DNA from: Taibaiella lutea
Lineage (GTDB): Bacteria; Bacteroidota; Bacteroidia; Chitinophagales; Chitinophagaceae
Assembly: GCF_008629695.1 (NCBI RefSeq)
Contig: NZ_VWSH01000003.1
Coordinates: 619,688 to 683,687, forward strand
DNA length: 64,000 nt
Direction: 5' to 3'
The position numbers and the translations under genes were made by a program. The notes under the pieces were generated by a model. That model worked only from the letters and a program-made list of their open reading frames with translations. It searched no databases and had not been told where the DNA came from. Shown one piece after another: positions 26,218 to 35,173 of this stretch. Every line of letters starts with the position of its first letter. Positions within the stretch are counted from its first letter, which is position 1.

Positions 26218-26655
26218 ATGTCTAAAGTTATTTCTTTAATCATCGCATTGTTCATTACATTTTCATTCGCCTCCGCAAAAGCAAATAATAATCTTGAAGC
26301 GAATACTCCGGAAACAAAGGCTTTAAAAGGTTCAAGACTATTTTTAAACTGTCAGATTTTTGTGAGCCATGACAGTAAAAGTACGGAAGTTGATACTGTA
26401 AGCAATCAGGGAGATTATATAGAATTTGGTGAGAATGGCGTAGCTTATATGTTCTACAAAGGTAAAATGGATTCACTACACTATTATTTTACAGATAATA
26501 ACAAAGTAAGTTTTGGTGATACGCCTTTTGAAATTAAAAGCCTTGGAAATGGTTACTATTCCCTTTATCAAAAGGAATTGGAAAAAAACGGCGATTATAA
26601 CAGCGTAACCTATAATCTCAAAAAAGACGACAAAAACTATAGTTTCAAAAATTAA
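26218..26655 (+). CDS. Small secreted protein of unknown function, sigma-54 regulated
   Basis: 145 residues with a clean signal peptide (MSKVISLIIALFITFSFASA). The mature part is beta-rich (GSRLFLNCQIFVS, GDYIEFGENGVAYMFYKGK, YYSLYQKEL), similar in feel to lipocalin-like domains of Bacteroidota, but no firm family is recognised. It is a single gene with a sigma-54 promoter, so expression should depend on an activator of the NtrC type. Confidence 0.7.
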   Translation: MSKVISLIIALFITFSFASAKANNNLEANTPETKALKGSRLFLNCQIFVSHDSKSTEVDTVSNQGDYIEFGENGVAYMFYKGKMDSLHYYFTDNNKVSFGDTPFEIKSLGNGYYSLYQKELEKNGDYNSVTYNLKKDDKNYSFKN

Positions 26656-26722
26656 AGAAAAAACCTAATAAATTAATAATGGCCAACATGCGTTGGCCAT
26701 TTCATATATAAGAGAATTTGAT

Positions 26723-26730
26723 TAATTTTG
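26723..26730 (+). promoter_or_regulatory. -7 promoter box for phaC
   Basis: TAATTTTG matches TAnnTTTG, 57 bp before the start codon. Confidence 0.5.
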
Positions 26731-26787
26731 CGCCGTCAATTTATTTTACTACTTTTCCTAAGTAGATAAAAAATAATAAAAAGATAT

Positions 26788-27843
26788 ATGACATTGAATC
26801 CTCTTGGACTTCTGGAAGAATTGTCCTCAACAACGCAGAAATTAATGAAAGGTTACGAAACCCTTCAGAACATTAAAGAAGTGGATGTAGCCACTCTTGA
26901 AAAAGAATTGGTATGGCAACGCGATAAAGTAAAGCTTTATCATTATGTGCGCGAAACACCTGCAAAATGTAAAATACCTGTATTGGTATCTTTTGCAATG
27001 CTGAACCGTCATGATGTTCTGGACCTGCAGCCTGACCGCAGCCTGATGAAAAAACTTCTGGAAGAAGGATTGGATATTTATATTATGGACTGGGGATATC
27101 CTACACAGGCTGATAAATATCTTACGATGGAAGATTACATCGACGGGTATATGAATGATGCTGTTGATTTTATACGTAAAGCACACAATGTTCCTAAAAT
27201 TCACAAGCAAGGCATTTGTCAGGCAGGAACTTATTCCATGATTTACGCAAGCCGCTATCCTGAAAAATTACAGTCGCTTACAACTTATGTTGCACCTTTC
27301 GATTTCGGGGATGAAGACAATATGCTTTTCAAATGGGCTAAGCACATTGATGTGGATAATATGGTGGATTGTGTAGGAACCATTCCAGGCGAAATGATTG
27401 ATTCCGCTTTCGGTTACTTAAAACCATCTATGAACGTCAGCAAATATATTGGCGTTATGGATTCTCTGGAAGATGAAGATAAATTATTGAATTTCCTGAG
27501 AATGGAACACTGGAAAGCAGATTTGCCGGCAATAGCAGGAGAAATGTACCGTAAATATATCAAAGATCTTTTCAGGGACAACCTTTTGATAAAAGGGAAA
27601 TTCTACCTGGGTGGAACAAAAGTGGATTTGAAGAAAATGAACATCCCTTATTTAAACGTTTACGCTACAAGCGACAATATAATTCCTAACGACAGCACTA
27701 AAGCCGTTATGGAAAAAATCGGTTCTACTGATAAACAGGAAATTCCTTTTCCCGGTGGACACATCGGAGTATTTGTAGGTACAAAGTCTCAGAAAGACCT
27801 GGCACCTGCAGTAGCTAAATGGACTATTCAAAAAAGCAAGTAA
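26788..27843 (+). CDS. phaC: Class III poly(3-hydroxyalkanoate) synthase subunit PhaC
   Basis: 351 residues, the length of class III PhaC. The alpha/beta-hydrolase nucleophile is cysteine in QGICQAGTYS (Cys144), with the catalytic Asp in ATSDNIIP and His in PGGHIGVFVG; MDWGYPTQADKYL is typical. It polymerises hydroxyacyl-CoA into storage polyester. Class III enzymes need PhaE, yet no phaE is adjacent: the next segment is the candidate oriC. The partner may be elsewhere or absent. Other PHA genes are not in the window. Confidence 0.85.
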   Translation: MTLNPLGLLEELSSTTQKLMKGYETLQNIKEVDVATLEKELVWQRDKVKLYHYVRETPAKCKIPVLVSFAMLNRHDVLDLQPDRSLMKKLLEEGLDIYIMDWGYPTQADKYLTMEDYIDGYMNDAVDFIRKAHNVPKIHKQGICQAGTYSMIYASRYPEKLQSLTTYVAPFDFGDEDNMLFKWAKHIDVDNMVDCVGTIPGEMIDSAFGYLKPSMNVSKYIGVMDSLEDEDKLLNFLRMEHWKADLPAIAGEMYRKYIKDLFRDNLLIKGKFYLGGTKVDLKKMNIPYLNVYATSDNIIPNDSTKAVMEKIGSTDKQEIPFPGGHIGVFVGTKSQKDLAPAVAKWTIQKSK

Positions 27844-27865
27844 ATAGGTTTTTTATCATATTCAC

Positions 27866-27899
27866 AGGTTACCAACTTCTATCAGTTGGTAACCTTTTT
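27866..27899 (+). terminator. Terminator after phaC
   Basis: 12-bp inverted repeat (27866-27877 and 27884-27895) followed by TTTTTG. Confidence 0.85.
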
Positions 27900-28490
27900 G
27901 TTTGAATACCAACCTGTGTTTCAAAGCTAATTTTAAAATAATGATTAGATAATATTTACCCACACTTATCAACACAATAACTAACTAAAAATCAATGATA
28001 AATGTGTGTTTCATTAAATAATAGGCAAAGAAATTTCTGCAAGGAAAACGCCGGATATTTATTCACAAACCGGAGGAAAAACATGGGAATAAATGGATGA
28101 TTTTATTTGATAAGCTTGTTAAAAAATCTGAAAAGAAATTTCTTCATCAGCTGTTAAAGAAATCTTCACATAAAGTTCATAGTAAGTTAATGGGTTATCC
28201 CTATTGTTCCTTTTAAAAAGTTATTCTTCCACAATTCTGTTCTCCATGTTGAATAACTTTTTAAAACCCAATACAGTCAATATTTACAAAGAAAACTTAA
28301 ATGTGAATTGACGGATGGATAACTGCTAAAATTTTATAAACCAATGTGTAAGAAAATATTTTACCCCCATATTCACACCCCTAATAGTAATAAGTCTTTT
28401 TTATAAAAAGATTATTTATTAAAATTAAGGGTGTGTACAACTCCGAAATCTGCCTAAACGCAAAATGATAATTTCCTGACCAAAAGGTTT
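27900..28490. other. Candidate replication origin (oriC)
   Basis: About 600 bp of AT-rich sequence without any credible gene. Three sequences differ by one base from the DnaA box TTATCCACA: TTACCCACA (27956-27964), TTATCAACA (27966-27974) and TTATTCACA (28059-28067). Weaker ones include TTATCCCTA near 28196 and TTATCCATC on the minus strand near 28314. Very AT-rich tracts (28335-28365, 28390-28430) could be an unwinding element. mnmG and three parS sites lie 4-5 kb away. Confidence 0.5.
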
Positions 28491-28498
28491 TACTTTTG
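28491..28498 (+). promoter_or_regulatory. -7 promoter box for peptide ABC ATPase gene
   Basis: TACTTTTG ends 5 bp before the ATG at 28504, which predicts a leaderless transcript. Confidence 0.45.
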
Positions 28499-28503
28499 GA
28501 TTC

Positions 28504-30057
28504 ATGCCAGCCGAAAATAATTCCATCATCAGCGTAAAAAATCTGAACATCCGGTTCACCGGGCCGCAGCCCTTTCATGCGGTGCAGGATGTTTCGTTTG
28601 AAATTGCTGCAGGTGAAACACTGGCGTTGATTGGTCAGAGCGGCTCGGGAAAATCACTGACATCACTGGCTTTGATGGGCTTGCTGCCGAAAAATGCGAA
28701 TATCACTGGTTCCTTAAGGCTGAATGATTCAACAGAACTGGCTGAAATGCCCGCCAATAAATGGTCTGAGATAAGAGGTAACAAAATAGGAATGATATTT
28801 CAGGAACCGATGACAGCCCTTAATCCGGTAAAAACCTGTGGCTACCAGCTTATTGAAAGCATTCAAACGCATCAGCAATCATCCGCAAAAGAGGCAAAGG
28901 AGAAAGCCATTCAATGGTTTGAAAAAGTAAAACTTCCCAACCCGGCTGAATTATTAAAACGTTATCCACATCAATTGTCCGGTGGCCAGAAGCAAAGAGT
29001 TATGATTGCTATGGCTATGTGTAACCACCCTTCCCTATTGATTGCAGATGAACCGACTACTGCATTGGATGTGACTGTTCAAAAAGAAATTGTACAGCTC
29101 ATGAAGGACTTGCAGGCAGAATTTAATACTGCGATGCTTTTCATTACACATGATATTGCATTAGCCAGGACAATTACTGGTAACTTTTTGGTATTGGAAA
29201 AAGGAAAAATACTGCATTCCGGTTTTCCACAAATCAATGCAGACAAGTTAAATAAAGAAATACATATACGGGAAGAGCGCCCTATATTAAAAGTGGAAAA
29301 CCTGGAAGTGATTTATCCACAAAATACCAACTGGCTGGGTAAAACAACTTCGTCTGTCACTGCGGTCGATAAGGTCAGCTTTGAATTATATAAAGGAGAA
29401 ACTTTAGGACTGGTTGGTGAATCAGGTTGTGGAAAAAGTACTTTAAGTAAAACAATATTAGGATTACAAGCCCCAACTTTCGGAAACATAATATTTGAAA
29501 ATCAAAATATTACCGGGTTTTCCTCTTCTCAGTGGCGAAAACTCAGAAAAGATATTCAAATCATTTTTCAGGATCCTTATGCCTCTTTAAATCAAAGAAT
29601 GAGAATTGGCGATGCGCTGTCCGAACCAATGTTGGTTCATAAACTCGCTGATAAGCATAATGTGGAAAAACATGTGGACGAATTGTTAGAAATGGTACAA
29701 TTACCAAGAGAAGCTGCCTTTAAATATCCGCATGAATTTTCAGGAGGACAGCGACAAAGAATTTGTATAGCGCGTGCTTTGGCTGTCCAACCCAAACTTA
29801 TTATCTGCGACGAAAGTGTAGCGGCATTAGATGTTCATATACAGGAACAGATTCTGGAACTTCTGGTAAAACTGCAAAAGGAAAAAGAATTGACCTATCT
29901 GTTTATAACACATGATTTAAATGTAGTAAAAAGAATAAGCAATAGAATTATGGTGATGCAAAAAGGCATTATTGTAGAAGAAGGAAATACAGAAGAAATA
30001 TTAGAGCACCCTAAAATGGCATATACAAGAAAATTGTTAGATGCAGTACTCGGTTGA
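28504..30057 (+). CDS. Dipeptide/oligopeptide-type ABC transporter, two fused ATP-binding domains
   Basis: 517 residues containing two ABC domains, as in YejF or fused DppD-DppF. First domain: [30 protein letters not shown]. Second domain: [39 protein letters not shown]. It would energise import of peptides or related compounds. No permease or binding-protein gene is adjacent, so its membrane partners are elsewhere. The 5' end borders the candidate oriC. Confidence 0.9.
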   Translation: MPAENNSIISVKNLNIRFTGPQPFHAVQDVSFEIAAGETLALIGQSGSGKSLTSLALMGLLPKNANITGSLRLNDSTELAEMPANKWSEIRGNKIGMIFQEPMTALNPVKTCGYQLIESIQTHQQSSAKEAKEKAIQWFEKVKLPNPAELLKRYPHQLSGGQKQRVMIAMAMCNHPSLLIADEPTTALDVTVQKEIVQLMKDLQAEFNTAMLFITHDIALARTITGNFLVLEKGKILHSGFPQINADKLNKEIHIREERPILKVENLEVIYPQNTNWLGKTTSSVTAVDKVSFELYKGETLGLVGESGCGKSTLSKTILGLQAPTFGNIIFENQNITGFSSSQWRKLRKDIQIIFQDPYASLNQRMRIGDALSEPMLVHKLADKHNVEKHVDELLEMVQLPREAAFKYPHEFSGGQRQRICIARALAVQPKLIICDESVAALDVHIQEQILELLVKLQKEKELTYLFITHDLNVVKRISNRIMVMQKGIIVEEGNTEEILEHPKMAYTRKLLDAVLG

Positions 30058-30065
30058 TTAAAAAT

Positions 30066-30121
30066 AAAAAAATTCAGCGCCTTCGGCGCAAAGATGAAAA
30101 CGTGATTTCACCGGCCGAAAA
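30066..30121 (+). repeat. Direct repeat copy A flanking the MBOAT gene
   Basis: Begins with an A run and ATTCA, contains the hairpin GCGCCTTCGGCGC (30077-30089), then CAAAG and, 15 bases on, ATTTCACC. It is related to copy B at 31574-31634 in the same orientation. Confidence 0.65.
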
Positions 30122-30132
30122 ATTAATAAGAA

Positions 30133-31569
30133 ATGCTTTTCAACACGCTTAGCTTTGCAATCTTTTTTCCAATAATTTTTGTGCTTTATTGGTTTGTTAC
30201 TAATAAAAGCCTGAAGCTTCAGAATGCATTGATACTTCTGGCCAGTTATTTTTTCTATGCATGCTGGGACTGGCGGTTTCTGTTTTTACTTATCTTCTCT
30301 ACCCTGCTTGATTTTTATACGGGAATAAAAATGTCTGATGCGCAAACGCAAAAAGGAAAAAAATTTTGGTTTTGGCTAAGCATAATAATAAATCTCGGAT
30401 TTCTGGGTGTATTTAAATATTATAATTTCTTTGCCGACACATTTGCTCAGGGCCTTTCTACATTAGGCTTTCACGTAAGCCCCTGGACATTAAAGGTCAT
30501 TTTACCTGTCGGTATCTCCTTCTATACTTTTCATGGGCTTTCTTATGTGATAGATATTTATAAAAGCAGGATCAAGGCCGAAAAAGACTTTGTAACCTAT
30601 GCCGTGTTTGTTAGTTTTTTCCCTCTTTTGGTGGCGGGACCCATTGAACGTTCCACACATCTTTTACCACAGATAAAAGAAAAACGAACCTTTGATACAG
30701 CAAAGGCTATTGATGGAATGAGACAAATTTTATGGGGTTTGTTCAAGAAGGTCGTCATTGCAGATCAATGCGCTATCTATGTAAATGATATTTTTAACCA
30801 CTCAGGCAATTATTCAGGAAGTACATTATTATTAGGCGCACTTCTCTTCACCTTTCAGATTTACGGTGACTTTTCCGGCTATTCCGACATTGCGCTTGGC
30901 ACTGCACGGTTGCTTGGCATTGAACTATTGAGGAATTTTGCTTTTCCATATTTTTCGAGAGATATAGCAGAATTCTGGAGGCGTTGGCACATCTCCCTTT
31001 CAACCTGGTTCCGCGATTATTTGTATATCCCTTTGGGAGGGAGCAAAGGAGGCAATCTTTTGAAAATCCGGAATATTCTTATCATATTTCTGGTAAGTGG
31101 CTTCTGGCATGGCGCCAACTGGACTTTTATCATCTGGGGAGCGTTGAATGCCTTATACATCATGCCTTCCATACTTTTTAAGACCCACAGAGACAATCTG
31201 AATATTGTTGCACAGGGAAGAATTTTTCCGAATATAAAAGAAGCTTTTTCAATACTGCTTACTTTCAGTCTTACCGTTTTTGCATGGATTTTTTTCAGAT
31301 CAGAGAATGTGACAAGCGCTTTTCTTTTTATAAAGAAAATATTTTCTTCGGATCTCTTTACTGTACCAACAGTTATGCCACGAATGCTTTTTGTTATGCT
31401 ACCTGTTTTTATGATTATAGAATGGCTCGGCCGTGAACAGCAATATGCCATTGCGCATCTGGAATTGAAGCTTCCTAAAATAATAAGATGGAGTTTTTAT
31501 TACGGGATGATAGTGTTGATCTTGTTCTTCTCCGGAACAAAACAGCAGTTTATTTATTTTCAGTTTTAA
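30133..31569 (+). CDS. MBOAT family O-acyltransferase (AlgI-like)
   Basis: 478 residues, polytopic (about ten membrane segments). Starts MLFNTLSFAIFFPIIF with the YFFYACWDWRFL segment typical of AlgI-type proteins. It contains VAGPIERSTHLLPQ, FSGYSDIALGTARLLG, EFWRRWHISLSTWFRDYLY and the catalytic histidine segment GFWHGANWTF. Such proteins pass acetyl groups across the membrane to polysaccharides. AlgJ/AlgX-type partners are not adjacent. The gene is bracketed by two related 60-bp repeats. Confidence 0.92.
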   Translation: MLFNTLSFAIFFPIIFVLYWFVTNKSLKLQNALILLASYFFYACWDWRFLFLLIFSTLLDFYTGIKMSDAQTQKGKKFWFWLSIIINLGFLGVFKYYNFFADTFAQGLSTLGFHVSPWTLKVILPVGISFYTFHGLSYVIDIYKSRIKAEKDFVTYAVFVSFFPLLVAGPIERSTHLLPQIKEKRTFDTAKAIDGMRQILWGLFKKVVIADQCAIYVNDIFNHSGNYSGSTLLLGALLFTFQIYGDFSGYSDIALGTARLLGIELLRNFAFPYFSRDIAEFWRRWHISLSTWFRDYLYIPLGGSKGGNLLKIRNILIIFLVSGFWHGANWTFIIWGALNALYIMPSILFKTHRDNLNIVAQGRIFPNIKEAFSILLTFSLTVFAWIFFRSENVTSAFLFIKKIFSSDLFTVPTVMPRMLFVMLPVFMIIEWLGREQQYAIAHLELKLPKIIRWSFYYGMIVLILFFSGTKQQFIYFQF

Positions 31570-31573
31570 ATTC

Positions 31574-31634
31574 AAAAAAATTCACGCGCCTTCGGCGCAA
31601 AGGGATTAACCGCAATTTCACCATCCGGAAATTT
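31574..31634 (+). repeat. Direct repeat copy B flanking the MBOAT gene
   Basis: Same layout as copy A: A run, ATTCA, hairpin GCGCCTTCGGCGC (31586-31598), CAAAG, then ATTTCACC and CCGGAAA. It lies 1.5 kb from copy A and begins 4 bp after the MBOAT stop. Confidence 0.65.
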
Positions 31635-31673
31635 GCTGTAGAAGCAGTAATTCTGAAAATGGAATTTTATTAC

Positions 31674-31705
31674 AAAAAAAGAGCGAAACAAGTCCGCTCT
31701 TTTTC
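31674..31705. terminator. Bidirectional terminator between MBOAT and response regulator genes
   Basis: A run, GAGCG/CGCTC stem (31681-31685, 31694-31698) and T run, readable on both strands. Confidence 0.7.
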
Positions 31706-31726
31706 TTTCTATATTTTAGTAAACTA

Positions 31727-32431
31727 CTACTCTCCCTGAATCAGTAGACGGAAACCATTTCCATGAATGTTTACAATGCTAACATTTTCATCGTCGCTTA
31801 AATATTTACGAAGCTTGGCAATATAAACATCCATGCTTCTTCCGTTGAAATAAGTATCGCTGCCCCAAATTCGTTTCAATGCCTGTTCGCGTGGCAAAAG
31901 ATCATTTCTGTATTCGCATAGCATCTGAAGCAAAGCATTTTCTTTTGGTGACAAAGTATAATCTTTACCCTCAATCGAAAGAATCCTCAACTTGCTGTTG
32001 AAATGGAATTTTCCGAAATCAAATTCAATTTGTGAAGGATTCTTTTCCTGGATTTCCTGATTGCGTTTAAGAATAGCTTTTATTTTCAATAATAAAACCT
32101 CGCTGTCAAATGGCTTGGTGATATAATCATCCGCACCTAACTTATAACCGTTAATAAGATCTTCCTTCATGCTGCGGGCTGATAAAAAGAACAAAGGAAC
32201 ATCCGGATCTGCGTTTCTGATTTCTTCAGCTAATGTAAATCCATCCATATTCGGCATCATGACATCCAAAAGGCAAAGGTCAAATTTTTCCCTGCGGAAA
32301 GCGGCCAGGCCCAAAATTCCGTCGCGGCAGAGTTCAACAATATAATCATGCAACTCAAGGTAGTTTTTTAACACCTGACCGAGGTTAGCATCATCTTCTA
32401 CCAGTAATATTTTTGCTTTTTCAGATTCCAT
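31727..32431 (-). CDS. OmpR-family response regulator (RprY-like)
   Basis: 234 residues: receiver domain with phospho-acceptor Asp56 (CLLDVMMPNMDG), acidic pocket VEDD, conserved Thr/Ser (FFLSARS) and Lys (DYITKPF). A winged-helix DNA-binding domain follows (LSPKENALLQML, NGRSMDVYIAKLRKYL). No histidine kinase gene is adjacent, so it is an orphan in this window. Its sequence style resembles Bacteroidota RprY. Promoter box at 32450-32457. Confidence 0.88.
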   Translation of the reverse strand: MESEKAKILLVEDDANLGQVLKNYLELHDYIVELCRDGILGLAAFRREKFDLCLLDVMMPNMDGFTLAEEIRNADPDVPLFFLSARSMKEDLINGYKLGADDYITKPFDSEVLLLKIKAILKRNQEIQEKNPSQIEFDFGKFHFNSKLRILSIEGKDYTLSPKENALLQMLCEYRNDLLPREQALKRIWGSDTYFNGRSMDVYIAKLRKYLSDDENVSIVNIHGNGFRLLIQGE

Positions 32432-32449
32432 AATAATGTATTAATTGTT

Positions 32450-32457
32450 CAAAAATA
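32450..32457 (-). promoter_or_regulatory. -7 promoter box for response regulator
   Basis: CAAAAATA (TATTTTTG on the minus strand), 18 bp upstream of the start codon. Confidence 0.5.
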
Positions 32458-32502
32458 GTTACATAGAACAGAAGAAAATCAGAAAGGTTCAAGAATGTTT
32501 TG

Positions 32503-33522
32503 TTAAAAACGGGGGCAACCGTAAGAACTATGATTCCTTAATCCCTTGCCATAAGAGCCCTGATAAATAATTGAAAATTCAAAAGCTCCGTTTCCGCCGT
32601 TATTGGGACTCATACCCGAAACACTGATATCTAAAGAAGAAGTAAAACGCACATTATTCCATTCCAGGCCTACTGTTGGAATGATGGCATCGCCTAAGCG
32701 ATTATATAGTCCCAGAATGATCACCGTAGGCGCATTTTCCCGCGGCATTACATTATAGCTGAAAGAAAGGCCGTACACTAATTCCGAAGCGCTTCGCTGA
32801 TTGGAATAATAGGCTGAAAAATTGGTTATGGAGTTATCGCCCAACTTGAAAAGCATATCCAGATTACCTGTAGGGCGTATGCTCAGTTTATTTTGCTGAC
32901 CGTAAAAGCTCTCCGTTGGTGAATTGAGGTGTAACAAGCCGCCGCCTAATTGGAAATACAGATTTTCATTCGGGAAAAAAGCATAGTTCAGTCCCGCAGA
33001 AATGTCTGCATAAGATGTTTTTTGAAAAGAATAAGTTTCGCCGTTAGACGATTGCGGGTTGAATGTAAAACCGTCCCATTGCGTATCAAAAGTGAGTTTG
33101 GAAAAATTGACGCTACGCTGTACCAGGCCAATTCCTATACCGGCAGAAAGCATGCTGTATTCTCCCATCTGCAAATGATATGCCGCAAATACCTGGCCGC
33201 TGAATAATGCAAGGTTACCATCTCCTGCCCTGTCATTAAAAATAGCTCCGCCTACGCCAAGCCAGTTCGATTTTTCAAAATTCTCCAGCAATTTAAAATC
33301 TCCGAAAGCTGAAAAAGTATGAAAAGGCGCTGGAAGATTGCTCCATTGGTTGCGGTAATTTATGCCTGCCCTGTAATCCTTATCAGGCATCAAACCGGCA
33401 TTTGCCGGACTTAAAAGCATGGGTGTATTGTAATACTGCGAAAAATGTATTCCCTGCGCTCTTCCCGTTTGAGGAAGAAGACAAGCAACACAAAAAGACA
33501 AAGAAAGTACAAGTTTTCGCAT
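32503..33522 (-). CDS. PorP/SprF family type IX secretion membrane protein
   Basis: 339 residues with a signal peptide (ends TGRAQG) and the family start HFSQYYNTPMLLSPANAG, followed by YRAGINYRNQWSN, GVGGAIFNDRAGDGNL and AAYHLQMG. PorP/SprF proteins are outer-membrane barrels that help particular T9SS cargo, often type B (CHU_C) proteins, reach or stay on the surface. Two CHU_C proteins are encoded at 42442 and 52626. In most genomes a cargo gene is next to sprF; here the neighbour is an interrupted T9SS cargo gene. Confidence 0.9.
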   Translation of the reverse strand: MRKLVLSLSFCVACLLPQTGRAQGIHFSQYYNTPMLLSPANAGLMPDKDYRAGINYRNQWSNLPAPFHTFSAFGDFKLLENFEKSNWLGVGGAIFNDRAGDGNLALFSGQVFAAYHLQMGEYSMLSAGIGIGLVQRSVNFSKLTFDTQWDGFTFNPQSSNGETYSFQKTSYADISAGLNYAFFPNENLYFQLGGGLLHLNSPTESFYGQQNKLSIRPTGNLDMLFKLGDNSITNFSAYYSNQRSASELVYGLSFSYNVMPRENAPTVIILGLYNRLGDAIIPTVGLEWNNVRFTSSLDISVSGMSPNNGGNGAFEFSIIYQGSYGKGLRNHSSYGCPRF

Positions 33523-33684
33523 CTATGATTACAATTATAAAACCAATATACGGATGCTAATTTAACTCTTTTTTTAAAGCAAACCTTCATTTTTATTCCG
33601 GAAAGAAATAATACGAAATAAGAAAAGCGATAATTTAAAATATTCTGACAAAAAAGTAACTTTATGCATTATAAATACTAAATA

Positions 33685-34926
33685 ATGAAAATAATATTTG
33701 CAGTAGCCTTTGTAATGTGCTGTAGTAAAGCTTTTCCACAGTAATACATTAATGCCATGTTTTATAACCTATACCGCTTTCCTGCGCAACCACCTGCAAA
33801 CAGGGAAAATATTCTGAAAGACATATTAGATACCTATCATCCTGATATATTAATGAGCTGCGAACTGGTAAATGAGGATGGCGCCGAACGGATCTTAAAT
33901 CATTCGTTGAATTACAATGGTGTTTCCAGGTATGCCCGTGCCGGGTTCATATTTACTCATGGTGATACTGCAGATCCGTTACAGCAAATGGTGTTTTACA
34001 ATAAGGAGAAATTAATATTGCTGCGCCAACAGGTTTATCCCACCAAAGTGCGAGACATCAATCATTATACTTTTCTGCTGAACACAACAGGAGATTCAAT
34101 ACATCTCGATGTATTTGTAACGCATCTGAAATCAAGTGAAGGCGCAGGCAACAGGCAATTACGCCTGGAGATGATTGATACGTTTGTAAAAAAATCAGAA
34201 GCGGTTACGCCAAACCATTATGTGCTTCTGGCTGGCGATTTTAATTTTTACAGTTCCTACAATGAACCGGCTTATCAAAAAATACTGGACACTAATAATC
34301 ATATTAGAATGGTAGATCCCATACACATGCCGGGAAACTGGAACGGCAACGATTCGTTTAAAGCTATTCATACACAAGCTACAAGGTTAAGTTCTGCCGG
34401 CTTTGGTGAAGGCGGCGCTTCCGGTGGCATGGATGATCGTTTTGATTTTATCATGATGTCGAAAAGCCTGGAACAACAAGGAGCTTTGAGTTATGTAGAT
34501 GGAAGCTATAAGGCTTATGGCAATAATGGTAACTGTTTTGACAACAGGATAGATGCTTATGATTGCGATGGGCCATATTCATTACAGCTTCGACAAAACT
34601 TATATAACATGAGCGACCATATTCCTGTGGTTATGCAGTTAAAAGTAAACAGAGAATTTGCAGTAGGTGTCAATGAGGTTTCAACATCAGATAACCCATT
34701 TCATTTGAACGGGAATGTAGTGAAGGATTTTTTGGAGATAAAAATGAATTCAAACAAAAAAATAAGAAAAGAAGATTTTGCTATTTACAATATTATCGGC
34801 CAAAAAATGAATGTCGACATTCAGCACAGGGGAGATAGATTGACAATAGATATGCGAATGCTTCAAAACGGGATGTATTATTTAGCTTGTTTAAAAGGAG
34901 GTAGGTTTAAGATACTGAAATATTAG
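33685..34926 (+). pseudogene. T9SS-sorted endonuclease/exonuclease/phosphatase-like gene interrupted at the signal peptide
   Basis: A start at 33685 encodes a good signal peptide (MKIIFAVAFVMCCSKAFPQ) that runs directly into a TAA at 33742-33744. The same frame then continues YINAMFYNLYRF to 34926. The body has EEP motifs: HLKSSEGAGNRQLR, LAGDFNFY, DDRFDFIMMS and SDHIPVV. The last 80 residues are a T9SS type A sorting domain (YNIIGQ, LQNGMYYLACLKGGRFKILKY). Translation from an internal ATG at 33757 would give a protein that cannot be exported. One nonsense change explains the state. Confidence 0.75.
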
Positions 34927-35103
34927 GCCATGTCAGGATTTTGTAAAAAAGCATGCGTATTGCTGCGTTTTTAATGACAAAAGATCCTTTATTCCAATTA
35001 AGCAATAGCGTGTGCGGGTTTGGAAAAATGTAATTTCTAAAATTAAATGTTCTTTAAAAATATCAGCAAGATTCAAACATTAGGCTATATTTTATAAAAT
35101 ACT

Positions 35104-35111
35104 TACCTTTG
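35104..35111 (+). promoter_or_regulatory. -7 promoter box for tsf
   Basis: TACCTTTG matches TAnnTTTG, 62 bp before the tsf start. The rest of 34927-35173 has no other visible feature. Confidence 0.55.
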
Positions 35112-35173
35112 CGCTCATTTTTACACCTTGTGTGGAAAACAAATTTATAAATAACTCCAAAAAATAAATAAAA

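Noticed and set aside
31017-31451. 144-codon minus-strand frame
   Set aside because: Antisense to the conserved MBOAT core.
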